From Sulfitobacter maritimus (GTDB lineage Bacteria > Pseudomonadota > Alphaproteobacteria > Rhodobacterales > Rhodobacteraceae): DNA of 64,000 nucleotides. Location: contig NZ_JABVBB010000034.1 of the NCBI RefSeq assembly GCF_013346665.1, forward strand, positions 310,001-374,000. The letters are read 5' to 3'. The translations under genes were made by a program, and so were the position numbers. The notes under the pieces were generated by a model, which saw nothing but the letters and a program-made list of their open reading frames with translations, ran no database searches and was not told where the DNA came from. Positions 34,878 through 43,720 of this stretch are shown piece after piece (within the stretch, counting starts at the first letter, position 1; each line of letters begins with the position of its first letter).

Positions 34878-35567
34878 ATGCCCAAAGAAGGTCACTATAT
34901 CAACCGCAGTAATTGGCTGCGCGCCGCTGTCTTGGGGGCGAACGATGGTATTGTGTCCTCGGCAAGCCTGCTGGTGGGGGTTAGCTCTGCCGGGATGACC
35001 CACGGCAATGTGGTGCTGACCGGGCTTGCCGGGCTGACCGCCGGGGCGCTGTCGATGGCGGCGGGGGAGTATGTTTCAGTCTCTGCCCAGACGGATGTAG
35101 AGCGCGCTGATCTGGAGCGCGAGCGCGTGGCCTTGATCGAAGACCCCGATTACGAGTTAAGCGAACTGGCTGAAGGGCTTGAAAACCGCGGCGTTGAAAG
35201 CGACCTTGCGCTCGAAGTGGCAGCGCAGATGACCGACCACGATGCGCTGGGCGCGCATGCGCGGGAGGAATTGGGCATGTTCGGCCTTGCCGGGCAGGCC
35301 AACCCATTGCAGGCGGCGGGGGCATCAGCGGCGGCTTTTGCGTTGGGGGGCGGGCTGCCACTGCTGGCCGCAATCCTTGCACCTTTGGGAATGCGCGGTG
35401 TGGCGGTTGCCGTGGTGGCGATGCTGGCGCTGGTTCTGCTGGGCGCGGGCGGCGCGCGGCTGGGCGGTGCGCCTGCGTTGCCAGCGATACGGCGGGTGGT
35501 CTTTTGGGGCGGGCTGGCCATGGCCGTGACCGCAGGCGTCGGACAAATGTTTGGCGTGGTCGCTTAA
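34878..35567 (+). CDS. VIT1/CCC1 family transporter
   Basis: A 229-residue membrane protein of the vacuolar-iron-transporter family, which moves Fe2+ or Mn2+. The first-helix signature LGANDGIVSSASLLVGV (about 16-32) and the AGEYVSVSAQTDVERADLERER segment (about 60-82) at the cytosolic metal-binding domain are diagnostic. Five hydrophobic segments can be counted. It follows the small lipoprotein after 16 bases. Confidence 0.9.
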   Translation: MPKEGHYINRSNWLRAAVLGANDGIVSSASLLVGVSSAGMTHGNVVLTGLAGLTAGALSMAAGEYVSVSAQTDVERADLERERVALIEDPDYELSELAEGLENRGVESDLALEVAAQMTDHDALGAHAREELGMFGLAGQANPLQAAGASAAAFALGGGLPLLAAILAPLGMRGVAVAVVAMLALVLLGAGGARLGGAPALPAIRRVVFWGGLAMAVTAGVGQMFGVVA

Positions 35568-35592
35568 AGGCGCCTCGCCAGACCCCGCGCAT

Positions 35593-35622
35593 AAAAAAGG
35601 CCGGTCCCTTTCAGAACCGGCC
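35593..35622 (-). terminator. rho-independent terminator of the Bax-inhibitor-1 gene
   Basis: On the minus strand, stem GGCCGGT/ACCGGCC with a 10-base loop is followed by TTTTTT. It lies between the convergent VIT and BI-1 genes. Confidence 0.85.
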
Positions 35623-35645
35623 CCTTGGTATCAATGCCCGCTGGC

Positions 35646-36422
35646 TTATTCGCGATTGCCGAAGAGCGAGAGCAACATCATGAACATGTTGATGAAGTCC
35701 AGATAGAGGCTCAGCGCGCCCATGATGGCGGCTTTGCCCAGCCATTCAGTGTCGCCGTGATGTGCGTGGGCGAGGTATTCGGTTTTGATCTTCTGCGTGT
35801 CATAGGCGGTCAGCCCGGCAAAGATCAGAACACCAATTGCAGAGATCGCGAACATCAGCGCCGAAGAGGCGAGGAAGATATTCACAATCGACGCCACGAT
35901 CAGACCGATCACGCCCATGATGAGGAAGCTACCCCAGCCAGAGATGTCTTTCTTGGTCGTGTAGCCCCAAAGCGACAGGCCCGCAAAAGCGATTGACGTA
36001 ATCAAGAAGACCTGCGCGATCGAATAGCCGGTGAAGACCAGGAAGATCGAACTGATCGAGATGCCCATCACGGCGGCAAAAGCGTAGAACACTGTCTGCG
36101 CTGTGGCGGCGGACATCTTGTTAATCATCGCGCTAAAGCCGAACACAAAGGCCAGAGGCGCAAACATCACGACCCATTTCAGCGGCGAGGCATAAAGCGC
36201 ATAGCCAATCTGCGTAAGGTACTTATCTTGGCTCAACTGTGCGGCAGCGGCAGACGGATCGGTCGTAACCGACAGGCCAGAAATGGCCCAGGCTGCCGCA
36301 AAGGTGATGAGCATGCCAATCGACATGGTGCCATACACCTTGTTCATATGCGCGCGCAGACCCTCGTCGATCGCGGAGGCGCGCGACCCGGCGGTTGAGC
36401 GAATTGTATTGACGTCAGCCAT
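35646..36422 (-). CDS. Bax inhibitor-1/YccA family membrane protein
   Basis: A 258-residue protein with about seven transmembrane helices. The conserved C-terminal Asp-Thr-Gln-Lys-Ile-Lys after GLTAYDT and the final YLDFINMFMMLLSLFGNRE are typical of bacterial BI-1 proteins, several of which leak calcium in a pH-dependent way. The physiological role in this group is unclear. It is monocistronic with a strong terminator. Confidence 0.92.
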   Translation of the reverse strand: MADVNTIRSTAGSRASAIDEGLRAHMNKVYGTMSIGMLITFAAAWAISGLSVTTDPSAAAAQLSQDKYLTQIGYALYASPLKWVVMFAPLAFVFGFSAMINKMSAATAQTVFYAFAAVMGISISSIFLVFTGYSIAQVFLITSIAFAGLSLWGYTTKKDISGWGSFLIMGVIGLIVASIVNIFLASSALMFAISAIGVLIFAGLTAYDTQKIKTEYLAHAHHGDTEWLGKAAIMGALSLYLDFINMFMMLLSLFGNRE

Positions 36423-36614
36423 TCTGTGACTCCCATTGGCAAAGTTGCGTGCCGAATGCGCGGCGGCACGTTGTTGGGTTGAATATCGGGTGTGGCGGCG
36501 TGGAATTCAAGTCTCTTGACGTCTGATTACAGGCGCTTTTTTAGGCTGATTTTTATCGCGAGGGAGCCGGTCCGGCGGGGTGATTCACGCGATTTCGGGG
36601 GAGTCAGAAAAAAC

Positions 36615-36872
36615 TTGACAGCCCCTCTCGCGCAGCGGCCTTCATCTACCACGTCAGATCGGCGGTTTTTTTCCTATCTTGCTGGCCACGCCCGCGGTGG
36701 TTTCCAAGCAGATCACCGGTCCTTTTGTGCCGTGGCACGCGCTTTGGTTGCGAGACCTGTGTAGTGCCAAGAACTCTTTGAAAACCGGGATATTCATCTT
36801 ACGGTTGCTCTCGTGTAACGCGAATAGAGTGTGCGGGCAGGCTGTTGCGTCAAGCCGCCTCGGCGGCCTTTT
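36615..36872 (+). ncRNA. candidate non-coding RNA with promoter and terminator
   Basis: A strong -35 element (AAAAAACTTGACA, TTGACA at 36615-36620) resembles strong stable-RNA promoters of Roseobacters. About 235 bases later a GC-rich hairpin AAGCCGC/GCGGCCTT followed by TTTT (36852-36872) looks like a terminator. The stretch between has only poor ORFs. No known RNA family was recognised. The -10 element is not clear, so the 5' end is uncertain (about 36645-36660). It belongs to a 663-base gap between the BI-1 and XRE genes. Confidence 0.35.
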
Positions 36873-36957
36873 AACGCCGGTCTCTGCCTGTGGTTGCCGG
36901 GGGAAAGGGCGTTTGAAAATAACACTCGCGTGAAATGGCTTTGAAGAAGGCCCTGCA

Positions 36958-37066
36958 ACCGCTATGTTTGTACAGCGGTCCTTGGTTCAACCCCTGCGGT
37001 ACCGCGGCAGTGCGGAGTGAACGGCAATTTCGCCGTTAAAACAGGGGTCGGCACGGAATGCGTGCC
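36958..37066 (+). promoter_or_regulatory. structured 5' leader upstream of the XRE regulator
   Basis: Four inverted repeats follow each other: ACCGCT/AGCGGT (36958-36979), GCGGTACCGC (36996-37005), AACGGC/GCCGTT (37020-37037) and GGCACG/CGTGCC (37050-37066). They end 19 bases before the XRE start codon. This suggests a folded leader or operator cluster, possibly bound by the regulator itself. Confidence 0.45.
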
Positions 37067-37085
37067 CTAAACTAGGAGTGGCAAG

Positions 37086-37457
37086 ATGGTTCATGTGGTG
37101 GACGTGCATGTTGGCAAGCGAATTCGACAACGACGCTGGCTAACCGGGATGACCCAGCAAAAGCTGGCAGAGATGGTTGGTATCAAATTTCAACAAATAC
37201 AAAAGTATGAGACCGGGGCGAACCGCGTCAGTGCCTCGCGGCTTTGGGACATTGCGGATGCGCTTGGCGTGCCGGTGTCCTTTTTCTTTGAAGGGCTGAA
37301 GGAAGACGGTAGCGAAGCGGCGTCAGCCGAGGGGCTGCCAACCGATTTGATGGGCGACAAGGAGGCGATGGAACTGGTCCGTTCCTATTACGCCATCCCC
37401 GAAAATCAGCGCCGCCGTCTGTTTGAACTGGCGCGTGTGTTGAGCGATGTGGCCTGA
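37086..37457 (+). CDS. XRE-family transcriptional regulator
   Basis: A 123-residue DNA-binding protein. A Cro/C1-type helix-turn-helix covers about 10-65 (GKRIRQRRWLTGMTQQKLAEMVG, then FQQIQKYETGANRVSASRLW) and a short C-terminal helical domain covers about 95-122 (ELVRSYYAIPENQRRRLFELARVL). This type is common in Rhodobacterales and rhizobia, where relatives such as PraR regulate adhesion and quorum-related genes. Target genes here are unknown. It stands alone after a long structured leader. Confidence 0.9.
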   Translation: MVHVVDVHVGKRIRQRRWLTGMTQQKLAEMVGIKFQQIQKYETGANRVSASRLWDIADALGVPVSFFFEGLKEDGSEAASAEGLPTDLMGDKEAMELVRSYYAIPENQRRRLFELARVLSDVA

Positions 37458-37566
37458 GCGCGTCGTGGGTTTCAAGCCGATTGGCGACCGCCCGTTCCGC
37501 CGAAGGCGTTATGGCTTTTGAGGGCTGAGGCTTGCGCAAAGAGTGGCAAACTGCCAAGCCTTTAAC

Positions 37567-38367
37567 ATGGTGAACACAATAGATTTTGATCCCGATATCC
37601 GCCGTGTGGCGCATTTGATGGCTGATGCGGCGCGGGCTGTGATCTTGCCTTATTTTCGTGCGCTTGATCTGATCGCTGACAACAAGCTCGGCGCCGGGTT
37701 CGATCCGGTGACAGAGGCCGACCGCGCCGCGGAACGTGCCATGCGCGAGGTCTTGGCCCGCGAGCGGCCTGCAGATGGTATCTTGGGCGAGGAATATGGC
37801 GCGCAGCCGGGGACGTCGGGACTGACATGGGTGCTGGACCCGATTGACGGCACGCGCGGCTTTCTGAGCGGCACGCCCACTTGGGGGGTGTTGATCGCGG
37901 TAAGTGATGCTGCCGGCCCATTTTACGGCATCATCGACCAACCCTATATTGGCGAGCGGTTTGAGGGTGCGCCGGATGGGGCCAGACTGACCGGCCCGCA
38001 TGGTGAGAAACCTCTACGCACGCGCGCACCGCGTGATCTGCGGCAGGCCATCGTCTTTACAACCTTTCCCGAAGTCGGAACCTCGCAGGAGGGGGCGGCT
38101 TTTCGGGCGGTGGCCTCCCAGGCTTTGCTGACGCGCTACGGCATGGACTGCTACGCCTATGCGCTGGTTGCAGCGGGGCAGATTGATCTGGTGATCGAAG
38201 CCGGATTGAACGCTTATGACATCCAAGCGCCCATCGCGGTGGTGCAGGCTGCAGGCGGGATCGTGACCGATTGGCAGGGCAACCCGGTACATGAGGGCGG
38301 GTGCGCTGTCGCGGCAGCCAATGCCGAGATTCACGCGCAGGCCTTGGCGCTCCTCTCAACCTGCTAA
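37567..38367 (+). CDS. hisN: inositol monophosphatase family protein, probably histidinol-phosphatase
   Basis: A 266-residue Mg-dependent phosphatase. The metal-binding motifs are GEEYG (74-78) and DPIDGT (91-96), with a C-terminal AYDIQAPIAVVQAAGGIVTDWQG (near 216-238). The RGFLSGTPTWG segment following DPIDGT matches the HisN branch, which dephosphorylates histidinol phosphate in alphaproteobacteria lacking HisB-type phosphatase. Other his genes are not adjacent, so the substrate remains inferred. The ATG at 37567 was chosen over a GTG eight codons earlier. Confidence 0.82.
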   Translation: MVNTIDFDPDIRRVAHLMADAARAVILPYFRALDLIADNKLGAGFDPVTEADRAAERAMREVLARERPADGILGEEYGAQPGTSGLTWVLDPIDGTRGFLSGTPTWGVLIAVSDAAGPFYGIIDQPYIGERFEGAPDGARLTGPHGEKPLRTRAPRDLRQAIVFTTFPEVGTSQEGAAFRAVASQALLTRYGMDCYAYALVAAGQIDLVIEAGLNAYDIQAPIAVVQAAGGIVTDWQGNPVHEGGCAVAAANAEIHAQALALLSTC

Positions 38368-38495
38368 CGTCGAACGCCCCTGCGTTGACGGAGGCTTCGA
38401 CGCTGGCTTATAAATGGGCGCAGGCCGGTTCTCATGCCCGTTTTCCGCTGGCCTTTTGCACTCTTCATGAGACGGGCAGAAGAAGAGTGTGACCT

Positions 38496-39830
38496 ATGAC
38501 CGAAGTCCTCATCCGCGCAGCGGACCATCTTGTTACCATGGACGACGACCGCCGCGAACTTGCAGGTGCAGACCTGTTGCTCCGCGACGATGTGATTGTG
38601 CAGATCGGGCAGGGATTGCAGACCACGGGCGAGGTGGTCGAAGCGAAAGGCTGTGTCGTGACGCCGGGCTTGGTGAATACGCACCATCACCTGTATCAAA
38701 GCATGACCCGCGCGGTGCCGGGCGCACAGGATGCGCTGCTCTTTGGCTGGCTGCAACGGCTCTATCCCATCTGGGCGCGGATGGGGCCGGAGCATATGTT
38801 CGTCTCGGCACAGATCGGGCTGTCGGAGCTGGCGCTGTCGGGCTGTAGCCTCAGTTCGGACCACCTTTATCTTTATCCCAATGACGTGCGGCTAGAAGAT
38901 ACGATCCATGCTGCGGCGGAACTGGGGTTGCGGTTTCACCCCACGCGCGGCTCGATGAGCATCGGCGAGAGCGCCGGGGGGCTGCCCCCTGACAGGCTGG
39001 TGGAACGGGAGGCCGCGATCCTTGAGGACAGTATCCGGGTGGTCGACGCCTTTCACGACCCGGCGGAGGGCGCGATGTGCCGGGTGGGGTTGGCCCCCTG
39101 TTCGCCCTTCTCCGTAAGCCGCGAATTGATGCGCGACACGGCGCTTTTGGCGCGGGACAAGGGCGTGATGTTGCACACGCATCTGGCGGAAAATGCAGAG
39201 GATGTGGCCTATTCGCTTGAGACATTCGGCTGCCGTCCCGGTCAATACGCCCATGACCTTGGCTGGCTTGGCGATGATGTCTGGCATGCTCATTGTGTGG
39301 AGCTTGACGGGGGCGAGATTGATCTCTTTGCGCGGACGCGCACCGGGGTCGCGCATTGTCCCTGTTCGAACTGCCGTTTGGGCTCGGGCATCGCGCCGGT
39401 GCGGGCGATGCTGGATGCAGGCGTGCCAGTGGGACTTGGGGTTGATGGCTCGGCCAGCAATGACAGCGGCAATATCGCCAGCGAAGCGCGGCAGGCGATG
39501 CTTCTGCAACGCGTGGCGCAGGGGGCGGATGCCATGAGCCCGCGGGCGGCGCTGGAACTGGCGACGCGGGGCGGGGCTGATGTGCTGGGGCGGCCGGACT
39601 GCGGGCGGCTCGCGGTCGGCAAACGCGCAGATGTGGCGATTTGGGACGTGTCGGGCGTGGCGAGCGCGGGAAGCTGGGACCCGGCTGCGCTACTTCTTGC
39701 CGGCCCGACGGGGGTGCGCGACCTTTTCGTTGAAGGCCGTCAGGTGGTGCGCGATGGTCAGATCACGACGATCGACCTCGCCGCACAGGTGGCGCGACAG
39801 AACGAATTGGCGAAAGGCTTGGCTGAATGA
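38496..39830 (+). CDS. 8-oxoguanine deaminase (amidohydrolase family)
   Basis: A 444-residue amidohydrolase of the AtzB/TrzA/8-oxoguanine-deaminase branch. The metal-binding HxH lies at residues 63-65 (NTHHHLYQS), further ligands in LHTHLAEN and WHAHCVEL, and the catalytic aspartate in GVDGSASND. It would deaminate 8-oxoguanine to urate and NH3, salvaging oxidised purine. The gene is followed, with a 4-base overlap, by a CAP-domain gene and then by a convergent guanine deaminase, so purine use is a reasonable theme. Confidence 0.85.
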   Translation: MTEVLIRAADHLVTMDDDRRELAGADLLLRDDVIVQIGQGLQTTGEVVEAKGCVVTPGLVNTHHHLYQSMTRAVPGAQDALLFGWLQRLYPIWARMGPEHMFVSAQIGLSELALSGCSLSSDHLYLYPNDVRLEDTIHAAAELGLRFHPTRGSMSIGESAGGLPPDRLVEREAAILEDSIRVVDAFHDPAEGAMCRVGLAPCSPFSVSRELMRDTALLARDKGVMLHTHLAENAEDVAYSLETFGCRPGQYAHDLGWLGDDVWHAHCVELDGGEIDLFARTRTGVAHCPCSNCRLGSGIAPVRAMLDAGVPVGLGVDGSASNDSGNIASEARQAMLLQRVAQGADAMSPRAALELATRGGADVLGRPDCGRLAVGKRADVAIWDVSGVASAGSWDPAALLLAGPTGVRDLFVEGRQVVRDGQITTIDLAAQVARQNELAKGLAE

Positions 39831-40246
39831 GGCCATTGTTACTATCAATCCTGATGTTGGCCGGACTGCCAGCAATCGCCGACCCCATCGGGTTGGAGCG
39901 GGTGAACGCGCTGCGGGATATGCAGGGGCGCAAACCGTTGATCTATGACAGCCGCTTGGCGCAGGCGGCGGGGACACATGCCACCGACATGGCCAAACAC
40001 GGCTATTTCAGCCATCAAGGCCGCGATGGCACGGACGTGGGCCGACGCGCGGCGATGGCGGGCTATCAATGGTGCTTCGTGGCCGAGAATATCGCCAAAG
40101 GGCAGCAGTCGTTGGACGACGTTATAACCGGATGGGCCAAGTCACCGGGGCATTACCGCAATATGATCGACAGCCGTGCCGAAGAAATGGCGCTGGTACA
40201 TGCCGAAGGGGATGTGTGGGTCATGGTGCTGGGTGCCGCCTGCTGA
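39827..40246 (+). CDS. CAP domain protein, exported
   Basis: A 139-residue protein with an N-terminal signal peptide (about 1-18, LLLSILMLAGLPAIA) and a CAP/SCP domain. Its conserved HATDMAKHGYFSHQGRDG and VAENIAKGQ segments supply the cavity histidine and glutamate. Bacterial CAP proteins are extracytoplasmic, and their activity is mostly unknown. The start overlaps the deaminase stop by four bases. Confidence 0.88.
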   Translation: MRPLLLSILMLAGLPAIADPIGLERVNALRDMQGRKPLIYDSRLAQAAGTHATDMAKHGYFSHQGRDGTDVGRRAAMAGYQWCFVAENIAKGQQSLDDVITGWAKSPGHYRNMIDSRAEEMALVHAEGDVWVMVLGAAC

Positions 40247-40271
40247 TTTGACCCCGTGCGCGGGGGGCGGG

Positions 40272-41573
40272 TTACGCCCTGCCGCCCTGACGCTTGCCCG
40301 CGACCCAAACATCCTTCACCGCGCGATCATCGCCCATCATGATGGTGGCAAACAGGCTTTCCCAAATGTCGTTGGCCGCCGCGTGACGCTGTGCAATGGC
40401 GGGGGTGGAGTCGAGCGATAGCACGGTGATATCCGCCTCCATCCCAGTGGCGAGGCTGCCGACCTTATCCTGCAAATGCAATGACCGCGCCGACCCTGCG
40501 GTGCCAAGCCAGATCAGCTGCGCCGCGTGCAGCGGTGTGCCGCGCAACTGGCCGACCTCATAAGCCGCCGCCATGGTGCGCAGCATCGAGAAGGACGAGC
40601 CGCCGCCGGTGTCCGTGGCCAGTGCCAAAGTGATGTTTCGTTTGGCAAGGCCAGTCATGTCAAACAGTCCCGACCCGATAAAGGTGTTCGACGTTGGACA
40701 ATGGACAAGCGCGCCGCGCACGTCGGCCAAACGGTCAATCTCGCGCGGCTCTAAGTGAATCGCATGGCCGTACAGCCCGCGCTCGCCCAGCAGGCCGTGG
40801 GCTTCATAGGTGTCGAGGTAGTCGCGGGCTTGGGGGTAGAGGTCTCGCACCCATGCGATCTCATCTGTTTGTTCGCTCAGGTGGGTCTGCATCAGGCAGG
40901 TCGGATGCTCCGCCCAAAGCGCACCAAGGGCCGAAAGCTGCTCGGGTGTTGAGGTGGGCGAGAAACGCGGGGTGATGGCATAGCTCGCCCGGCCTATTTC
41001 GTGCCAGCGTTCGATCAGCGCTTTGCTGTCGTCATAGGCCGATTGCACCGTGTCACGCAGCCCTTCGGGGGCGTTGCGGTCCATGCAGGTCTTGCCCGCA
41101 ACGATCCGCTGGCCGCGCTCCGCCGCCGCCTGAAACAGCGCGTCGGCGCTATGGGGGTGGATTGTGCAATAAGACGCGACCGTGGTGGTACCATGCGCCA
41201 GCGTCAGGTCCAGATAGCGTGCTGCGATCTCTGCCGCATAGGCGGGATCAGACAGGCGCATCTCTTCGGGGAAAGTGTAGCTGTTGAGCCAATCAATCAG
41301 CCGCTTACCCCAAGACGCGATGATCGCGGTCTGCGGGTAATGCACATGGGCGTCAACAAAGCCGGGGCAGATCAGCGCATTTGTGTAGCGGGTCACCTCG
41401 GCCTGCGGATGCGCCGTGCGCAGTTTCTCTCCATTGCCGACAGCGGCGATATGGCCGTTTTCGATCAATACACCGCCTGCGCTGTCGATCTGAACGGCAT
41501 CTTCCCAAGCGCTTTGCATCGGGTTGCCGGAATAGGTGAGCGTCGCGCCCAAAAGGAGTCGTTGATTTGTCAT
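40272..41573 (-). CDS. guaD: guanine deaminase
   Basis: A 433-residue amidohydrolase converting guanine to xanthine. The metal-binding HVH is in PGFVDAHVHYPQTAI (residues about 72-87), TYCTIHPHSADALFQAA replaces the usual central stretch, and QTHLSEQTDEI and HAIHLEP supply further ligands; the aspartate lies in LATDTGGGSSFSML. It is convergent with the 8-oxoguanine deaminase/CAP pair. Confidence 0.92.
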   Translation of the reverse strand: MTNQRLLLGATLTYSGNPMQSAWEDAVQIDSAGGVLIENGHIAAVGNGEKLRTAHPQAEVTRYTNALICPGFVDAHVHYPQTAIIASWGKRLIDWLNSYTFPEEMRLSDPAYAAEIAARYLDLTLAHGTTTVASYCTIHPHSADALFQAAAERGQRIVAGKTCMDRNAPEGLRDTVQSAYDDSKALIERWHEIGRASYAITPRFSPTSTPEQLSALGALWAEHPTCLMQTHLSEQTDEIAWVRDLYPQARDYLDTYEAHGLLGERGLYGHAIHLEPREIDRLADVRGALVHCPTSNTFIGSGLFDMTGLAKRNITLALATDTGGGSSFSMLRTMAAAYEVGQLRGTPLHAAQLIWLGTAGSARSLHLQDKVGSLATGMEADITVLSLDSTPAIAQRHAAANDIWESLFATIMMGDDRAVKDVWVAGKRQGGRA

Positions 41574-41692
41574 GCCAGTGGTTTAGGTGACGCCGGGACG
41601 GGGAACAATAGCGAAGCGTCGCGCGTGGCATTGTGCCAACTGGGGCGCTTGCATATGGTCAGCCCCAAAATCACAGGCAGGGAGAACGCTGG

Positions 41693-43096
41693 ATGTCAGA
41701 GCAGATCGAAGAGCTGGATCCGGCGGCCACCCCAGAGGATGAGGCCGAAGCCTATATGCTCGACCGCAAGGCGGTGGCCGCGATCCTTGAGACCGTGGAG
41801 GCCGGGGATCAGGCCCATCTGACCCAATTGATGGAGCCGCTGCACGCCGCCGACATCGCTGACCTTTTGGAACAGATCGACGAGGCTGACCGCGCGGCGC
41901 TGATCCGGCTTTATGGGCAGGAGTTTGACGGGGAGATCCTGTCGGAACTCGACGAGTCGATCCGCGAAGAAGTCATCGCGATTCTGACACCACAGGTGCT
42001 GACCCAAGCGGTACGCGAGCTTGACAGCGATGATGTTGTCGACCTGATCGAAGATCTTGAGGGCGCGCAGCAGGAAACCATCCTCGACGCGCTGAAGGAA
42101 ACCGACCGCGTTGCCGTTGAACAGGCCTTGAACTGGCCGGAGTATTCCGCAGGCCGGATGATGCAGCGCGAGGTCGTCATGGCACCTGAGCATTGGACCG
42201 TGGGCCAAGCCATCGACCACCTCCGCGCCACGCCAGAAGAAGACCTGCCCGATCAGTTTTACCACATCGTCATGGTCGACCCGCGTCTGCGTCCGGTGGG
42301 CAATGTCACGCTGGGCAAGCTCATGCGCTCGCGCCGCGAGACGCGGCTGGCGGATATCTTGGAGGAGACCTTCCAGATCATCCCCGCCACGCGCGAAGAG
42401 GGGGATGTCGCCTATGCCTTTAACCAATACCACCTGATCTCTGCCCCTGTGGTGGACGAGGAGGGGCGCTTGATCGGTGTCATCACCATCGATGATGCGA
42501 TGACAGTATTGGACGAGGAGCACGAAGAAGACATTCTGCGTCTGGCGGGCGTGGGCGAGGGGTCTTTGTCGGACCGTGTGTCGGAAACCACCAAACAACG
42601 TCTGCCGTGGCTGGCGGTAAACCTCGTCACGGCGATTGCGGCCTCCATGGTGATCTCTCAGTTCGAGGCGGCAATTGCGCAGATCGTGGCGCTGGCGGTC
42701 TTGATGCCGATCGTGGCCTCCATGGGCGGCAATGCAGGCACGCAGAGCCTGACCGTGGCGGTGCGCGCGATTGCGACCAAGGATTTGACCGGCTCCAACG
42801 TCTGGCGGGTGATCCGGCGGGAGTGTTTGGTAGGGCTGGTCAACGGGCTGATCTTTGCGGTGATTATGGGGGTCGTCGGTGTGGTTTGGTTTGGCTCACC
42901 GGGGCTGGGCTATGTGATTGCCGCAGCGATGGTGATCAACCTTGTGGTGGCCGGTCTGGCCGGGACAGGGATTCCCATTGTGTTAGAGCGCATCGGCGTG
43001 GACCCGGCGCTGGCATCGGGGGCATTTGTAACGACAGTGACTGATGTGGTGGGCTTTTTCGCCTTCCTCGGTCTGGCGGCATGGGTGCTGCTATGA
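41693..43096 (+). CDS. mgtE: magnesium transporter MgtE
   Basis: A 467-residue Mg2+ channel. An N-terminal helical superhelix (about 20-140), two CBS domains (about 150-285) and five C-terminal transmembrane helices (about 305-465) occur in the standard order; the LMPIVASMGGNAGTQSL pore motif is clear. The ATG at 41693 with AGGGAGAAC upstream was chosen; 20 in-frame codons upstream do not fit the family. It overlaps the next gene by four bases (ATGA). Confidence 0.95.
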   Translation: MSEQIEELDPAATPEDEAEAYMLDRKAVAAILETVEAGDQAHLTQLMEPLHAADIADLLEQIDEADRAALIRLYGQEFDGEILSELDESIREEVIAILTPQVLTQAVRELDSDDVVDLIEDLEGAQQETILDALKETDRVAVEQALNWPEYSAGRMMQREVVMAPEHWTVGQAIDHLRATPEEDLPDQFYHIVMVDPRLRPVGNVTLGKLMRSRRETRLADILEETFQIIPATREEGDVAYAFNQYHLISAPVVDEEGRLIGVITIDDAMTVLDEEHEEDILRLAGVGEGSLSDRVSETTKQRLPWLAVNLVTAIAASMVISQFEAAIAQIVALAVLMPIVASMGGNAGTQSLTVAVRAIATKDLTGSNVWRVIRRECLVGLVNGLIFAVIMGVVGVVWFGSPGLGYVIAAAMVINLVVAGLAGTGIPIVLERIGVDPALASGAFVTTVTDVVGFFAFLGLAAWVLL

Positions 43097-43659
43097 ACGA
43101 CGCGGCCACTCGCAAGGCTGCCGCCCGCAAGGCCGCTTTTGCCCGGCGCAAACCTCTGTTTGAGCAGGCGAACGCGGCGCAGGCGGGCTATCTGTCCGAA
43201 GTCTTGGCCGGTTATCGCGGCGTGCCGCTGTCTGGCTTTATGCCGATCCGAACCGAGATTGATCCGCGCCCGGCCATGGCCGAAGCCTGCGCGCATGGGC
43301 CGGTGGGTGTGCCGGTGATCATGTGGCCTGACCACCCGCTTTCCTTCTCGCGTTGGACCCCGGAGACGCGGATGGTGGCAGGGACTTTTGGCGCGATGAT
43401 CCCGGAGCATAACGACTTCTTTGAGCCGGAAATCGTGATTGTACCGCTTTTGGCGTTTAACCGCGCCGGCGCGCGGTTGGGCTATGGCGGCGGCTTCTAT
43501 GACCGGACGCTGGAAATGCTGCGGGCGCGGCGGGCCACATTGGCGATTGGTTTCGCCTTTGCGGGGCAGGAGTGGGATGACATCCCGCTGGAAGACACCG
43601 ATGAGCCGTTGGACATGATCGTGACAGAGGCCGAGGTGATCGAGATCACGCGCAGCTAA
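43093..43659 (+). CDS. 5-formyltetrahydrofolate cyclo-ligase
   Basis: A 188-residue enzyme that converts 5-formyl-THF to 5,10-methenyl-THF using ATP. Conserved features are the N-terminal basic helix (ARKAAFARRKPL), VPLLAFNRAGARLGYGGGFYDR (about 121-142) and the C-terminal DEPLDMIVTE. The start was set at 43093, the ATGA overlap with mgtE, four codons after an alternative start. Confidence 0.93.
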   Translation: MNDAATRKAAARKAAFARRKPLFEQANAAQAGYLSEVLAGYRGVPLSGFMPIRTEIDPRPAMAEACAHGPVGVPVIMWPDHPLSFSRWTPETRMVAGTFGAMIPEHNDFFEPEIVIVPLLAFNRAGARLGYGGGFYDRTLEMLRARRATLAIGFAFAGQEWDDIPLEDTDEPLDMIVTEAEVIEITRS

Positions 43660-43720
43660 CCCCTCGGCCCATGTGGAATAAGGGTTGCCGCCAAGCGACG
43701 CGCGTCCTAGTCCATAGCAC

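Noticed and set aside
36615-36872. Identification of the candidate RNA as 6S RNA
   Set aside because: I could not build the long rod with a central bubble that defines 6S RNA, so no family name is given.
36679-36933. An 84-codon plus-strand frame in the 663-base gap before the XRE gene
   Set aside because: It has no ribosome-binding site or family likeness and spans the terminator-like hairpin at 36852-36872. A non-coding transcript fits better.
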